From assembly GCA_017469745.1 (NCBI GenBank), contig JAFUFS010000004.1, positions 62,001 through 126,000 of the forward strand: DNA of 64,000 nt. The letters are read 5' to 3'. The stretch is from Bacteroidales bacterium (GTDB lineage Bacteria; Bacteroidota; Bacteroidia; Bacteroidales; UBA932). The first letter of the stretch is position 1; the number at the start of each line of letters is the position of its first letter. A model generated the notes under the pieces. It saw nothing but the letters and a program-made list of their open reading frames with translations, made no database searches and had not been told where the DNA came from. The position numbers were made by a program, and so were the translations under genes. Shown piece after piece: positions 61,559 through 64,000 of this stretch.

Positions 61559-63685
61559 ATGAACAGAGTTTCAGTCGTAATTGCCGCCTTTGCGCTCCTG
61601 CTGGCAGCGTGTTCACGTACTCCTGAGGAAATCATTCCTACTGACCGTCCTTGTGCCGACATCCAGAGGGGTGCATCCATGTTCGGCGGCTGGGTTGAGG
61701 ATCCCTCGTCGATTCCGGTTTCCTTTGTCTATGGAGATGAAAGCCACAGGGGTCTCGGCGGACTTGAGATGGTCTCCAAGTCCTGCTCCGAGACCTCTTC
61801 CGCAAAGACTCTCCAGGCTGTTTTCCTTCTTGACAAGGATGTCGAACTCAAGGTTGACGCCCTTTTCAACAAGGAATTCGGCGAGACTGAATATACTCTC
61901 TGGGTGGAGAACAAGGGGACATCCCCGAGCAAGGAGCTCAAGGAAATATTCAGTGCCGTCATTCCTTTCGAGGGAGAGGATGCCATGATCCGGGGCTGTC
62001 TTGGCGACCATGTCAACAAATACGCTGACTATCAGACTCCCCTTAAGGACACCCTCGTCAGTTTCGTGTCCTCCAACGGCAGGGCCACCCACATTGTCTT
62101 CCCCTACTTCGACCTTGTCCATGGTAACGGAGGGACCCTCCTTGCGATCGGATGGGCCGGCACCTGGCAGGCAGAGTTCTGCAACGAAGGAGGATCCACC
62201 CTCTGGAAGGCGGGCAACTGCAATGATTTCGATTCGGTGATCATGCCCGGCGAGAAAGTACGTTCCGCCCTGGTCGTGATGCTTCCTTACAAGGGCAGGG
62301 ACAGGGACGACGCCACTAACCTTTGGAGGGAATGGTTCCTGAAATACAACATGCCTTCCGCCGATGCGTCCGGGAACAGCATACAGCCTTTCTCCACCAC
62401 CTGCTTCGCTTCGGACACCGGCCTTCCCAACTCGGACGGCTCCATCTCGGAGCGCTTCTACACCTGGAAGAGGACGCTGGAGCGCCTTGTCTACGAGGAT
62501 GTTAAGCCGGATTTCAGATGGTTTGACGCAGGTTGGTATTTCGATCCCAGAGGCAACACCGTCCCTTCGGACTGGTACGGAACGGTAGGCACCTGGGAGC
62601 TGGACACCGTGAAGTGGCCTGGCAAGACCTTCCTCGAGTCGAATGAAGCCTGTCACAAGGAAGGCATGAAGGTCCTGGTCTGGTTCGAACCGGAGAGTGT
62701 CTGCGATGTTGAGGACCTTGCTGCAAATTATGGCTACAACCCCGAGTGGGCTGACTTCAACCGTGGCAACCGCTACACCAACAACCTCGGCAACCATGAC
62801 TGCCTGGAATGGACCCTCGGCCGCATCACCAAGATGATGGGCGAAAACGGAGTGGATCTCTTCCGTGAGGACAACAACTCCAATCCGGTGAAAGCCTGGA
62901 CCGGTTTCGATGCCAAGGAGACCGAAAAGACCGGACTTCCCCGTACTGGAATCACCGAAAACCTGGCCATCCAGGGCCATTATGAGCTCTGGGACAGGAT
63001 CATAGACTTCTGTGCAAAGAATGGTAAATGTACTTTCATAGACAATTGTGCATCAGGAGGAGGCCGCAATGACATCGAGTCCCTGCGCCGCAGCCTTCCT
63101 TTCATGAGGAGCGATGCAGACAGGACCACGACGGCCCTCCGCCTTTCAATGACGACCTCCTATTGCAGGTGGATCCCATTCCACGGAGCCAACACCAAGG
63201 AATCCAAGGGCGAGCTGGATCCGGGTGTGGAAGGAGGAAGCACCTTCTACATCACCAGGGCTTCCTGGCTGCCGGTCTACAACATCTCCGAGGTCTTCAC
63301 CCACGACGTCCAGATGGACTATGACCGCCTCAGGGCGACCTTTGGGGAATGGAAGAAGTACAACCACCTTCTCGTCAAGGACATGTATCCCCTTACCCCA
63401 TGGCACCGCCCTGAGGACGATTCTTCCTGGACGGCGATCGCCTGGCATGACAGGGTTTCTGACGAGGCCGTGCTTCAGGCCTTCCGTCAGGAGACCTGCG
63501 ATGAACCGTCGTACACGGCTGTCCTTAAATTCCTCAGGCCCGACAGGAAATATTCCCTGGCCAACGAGGACACCGGAGAAGTCAAGACATTGACGGGAGC
63601 GGAATTAGCTTCTTCAGGGCTGGAAATATCCCTTCCTGAACCCAAATCTTCGGCAGTCTGGCACATCGTTCCGGTATTTTTTTAG
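61559..63685 (+). CDS. GH36-type alpha-galactosidase lipoprotein
   Basis: 708 aa from the ATG that begins the lipoprotein signal (VVIAAFALLLAACSR, Cys near 17). An N-terminal beta-sandwich precedes the TIM barrel: FRWFDAGWYFD, GMKVLVWFEPESV, the nucleophile Asp438 in LFREDNNSNP (in place of the usual KxDxN), and acid/base Asp519 in CASGGGRNDIESLRRSLPFMRSD. A C-terminal beta domain ends at IVPVFF. It removes alpha-galactose or alpha-N-acetylgalactosamine from surface-exposed glycans; GH36 also covers the latter. Upstream codons in frame lack a signal, so this start is preferred. A -7 box lies 26 nt upstream. The next esterase gene starts 29 nt after its stop. Confidence 0.9.
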   Translation: MNRVSVVIAAFALLLAACSRTPEEIIPTDRPCADIQRGASMFGGWVEDPSSIPVSFVYGDESHRGLGGLEMVSKSCSETSSAKTLQAVFLLDKDVELKVDALFNKEFGETEYTLWVENKGTSPSKELKEIFSAVIPFEGEDAMIRGCLGDHVNKYADYQTPLKDTLVSFVSSNGRATHIVFPYFDLVHGNGGTLLAIGWAGTWQAEFCNEGGSTLWKAGNCNDFDSVIMPGEKVRSALVVMLPYKGRDRDDATNLWREWFLKYNMPSADASGNSIQPFSTTCFASDTGLPNSDGSISERFYTWKRTLERLVYEDVKPDFRWFDAGWYFDPRGNTVPSDWYGTVGTWELDTVKWPGKTFLESNEACHKEGMKVLVWFEPESVCDVEDLAANYGYNPEWADFNRGNRYTNNLGNHDCLEWTLGRITKMMGENGVDLFREDNNSNPVKAWTGFDAKETEKTGLPRTGITENLAIQGHYELWDRIIDFCAKNGKCTFIDNCASGGGRNDIESLRRSLPFMRSDADRTTTALRLSMTTSYCRWIPFHGANTKESKGELDPGVEGGSTFYITRASWLPVYNISEVFTHDVQMDYDRLRATFGEWKKYNHLLVKDMYPLTPWHRPEDDSSWTAIAWHDRVSDEAVLQAFRQETCDEPSYTAVLKFLRPDRKYSLANEDTGEVKTLTGAELASSGLEISLPEPKSSAVWHIVPVFF

Positions 63686-63714
63686 TAACTTGCAGTGACA
63701 TTAAAACAACTCCA

Positions 63715-64000
63715 ATGAAAAAGTTTCTAGGATCGTTGCTGATAGTTCTCATCAGCACGCTTCAGCTCTCGGCATGGGAGCGCGAATCAATCTGGCCCAA
63801 AGGCAAGATGCCTGATGCCCAGAAGCACCAGATAGCTGCAATGACAGACGAAGCCGGCAAGGAAGGCTTCAATCCGGACAAGCACAGGGTGGCATACCTT
63901 GAATGGTTCGAAGCTCCGGACGCTTCGGTCAGGAACGGGTCATGCATGATCCTCATCTCCGGCGGCAGCTACATGAACTGCTGCGACGTGGGACTGATCG
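63715..64000 (+). CDS. Alpha/beta-hydrolase, BD-FAE/acetylesterase-like, N-terminal fragment
   Basis: The first 95 codons of a gene cut by the right window edge. A signal peptide (FLGSLLIVLISTLQLSA) is followed by WERESIWPKGKMPD, an N-terminal motif common in secreted carbohydrate esterases. The strand CMILISGGSYMNC corresponds to the oxyanion region usually written as PGGGY, here SGGSY. The catalytic triad lies beyond the window. Its closeness to the GH36 gene suggests joint glycan degradation. Confidence 0.65.
   Translation, partial: MKKFLGSLLIVLISTLQLSAWERESIWPKGKMPDAQKHQIAAMTDEAGKEGFNPDKHRVAYLEWFEAPDASVRNGSCMILISGGSYMNCCDVGLI

Overview
The window looks like a chromosomal segment of an uncultured gut- or rumen-type Bacteroidales (Bacteroidota). 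The evidence: gene content typical of the phylum (SecD-SecF fusion, S46 dipeptidyl-peptidase, DUF4249/TonB-receptor pair, EF-G2 paralogue, GH97, GH172, YfhO-type protein), many lipoprotein signals, near absence of Shine-Dalgarno sequences, and recurrent promoter boxes of the Bacteroidota type (TAnnTTTG near -7, TTTG or TTG near -33). Base composition is moderately GC-rich (mid-50s per cent by eye). No rRNA, tRNA, integrase, transposase or CRISPR array was seen. I see no prophage.

Layout. 0-5.5 kb: tail of a thioredoxin-like gene, uvrC, an exported GH2 beta-mannosidase, a tiny lipoprotein and a small outer-membrane barrel. 5.5-12.3 kb: dnaE, a three-gene envelope-stress-like cluster (YtxH, holin-like, small protein), structured-repeat copy 1, Xaa-Pro aminopeptidase. 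12.3-20 kb (minus strand): lipoprotein, LEA-like repeat protein, YfhO-like membrane protein, glycosyltransferase, mutS. 20-27.2 kb: GH97, an EEP-family hydrolase, mrp, S46 peptidase, rnhB and an XRE regulator. 27.2-36 kb: operator-like palindrome, repeat copy 2, a small ORF with an embedded promoter, EF-G2, and a translationally coupled TonB-receptor/DUF4249/MG2-like operon. 36-43.2 kb: transglutaminase lipoprotein, divergent from an SGNH-SGNH-MBOAT acylation operon. 43.2-47 kb: repeat copy 3, TlpA-like thioredoxin, metallophosphoesterase, SPOR/PD40 protein. 47-53 kb: secDF, aspA, eno. 53-64 kb: a CusCBA-type metal-efflux set with a His-rich companion, a deoxyribosyltransferase-like protein, GH172, an esterase, a GH36-type alpha-galactosidase and the start of another esterase.

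Functional themes. Most of the window is core housekeeping (repair, replication, protein export, glycolysis) mixed with exported or lipid-anchored glycan enzymes that are scattered singly, not organised in a SusC/SusD polysaccharide-utilisation locus. Envelope functions dominate: O-acylation, metal efflux, SPOR protein, outer-membrane barrels.

The most interesting signal is non-coding: three dispersed intergenic copies of a roughly 70-80 bp conserved core. Each is enclosed by a long inverted repeat whose sequence is different at every locus but self-complementary within the locus. Also notable are two identical 28-bp repeats inserted in frame in unrelated proteins, a strand- and frame-independent excess of the hexamer GAATAT/ATATTC, and a near-consensus promoter written into the last codons of the gene before EF-G2.
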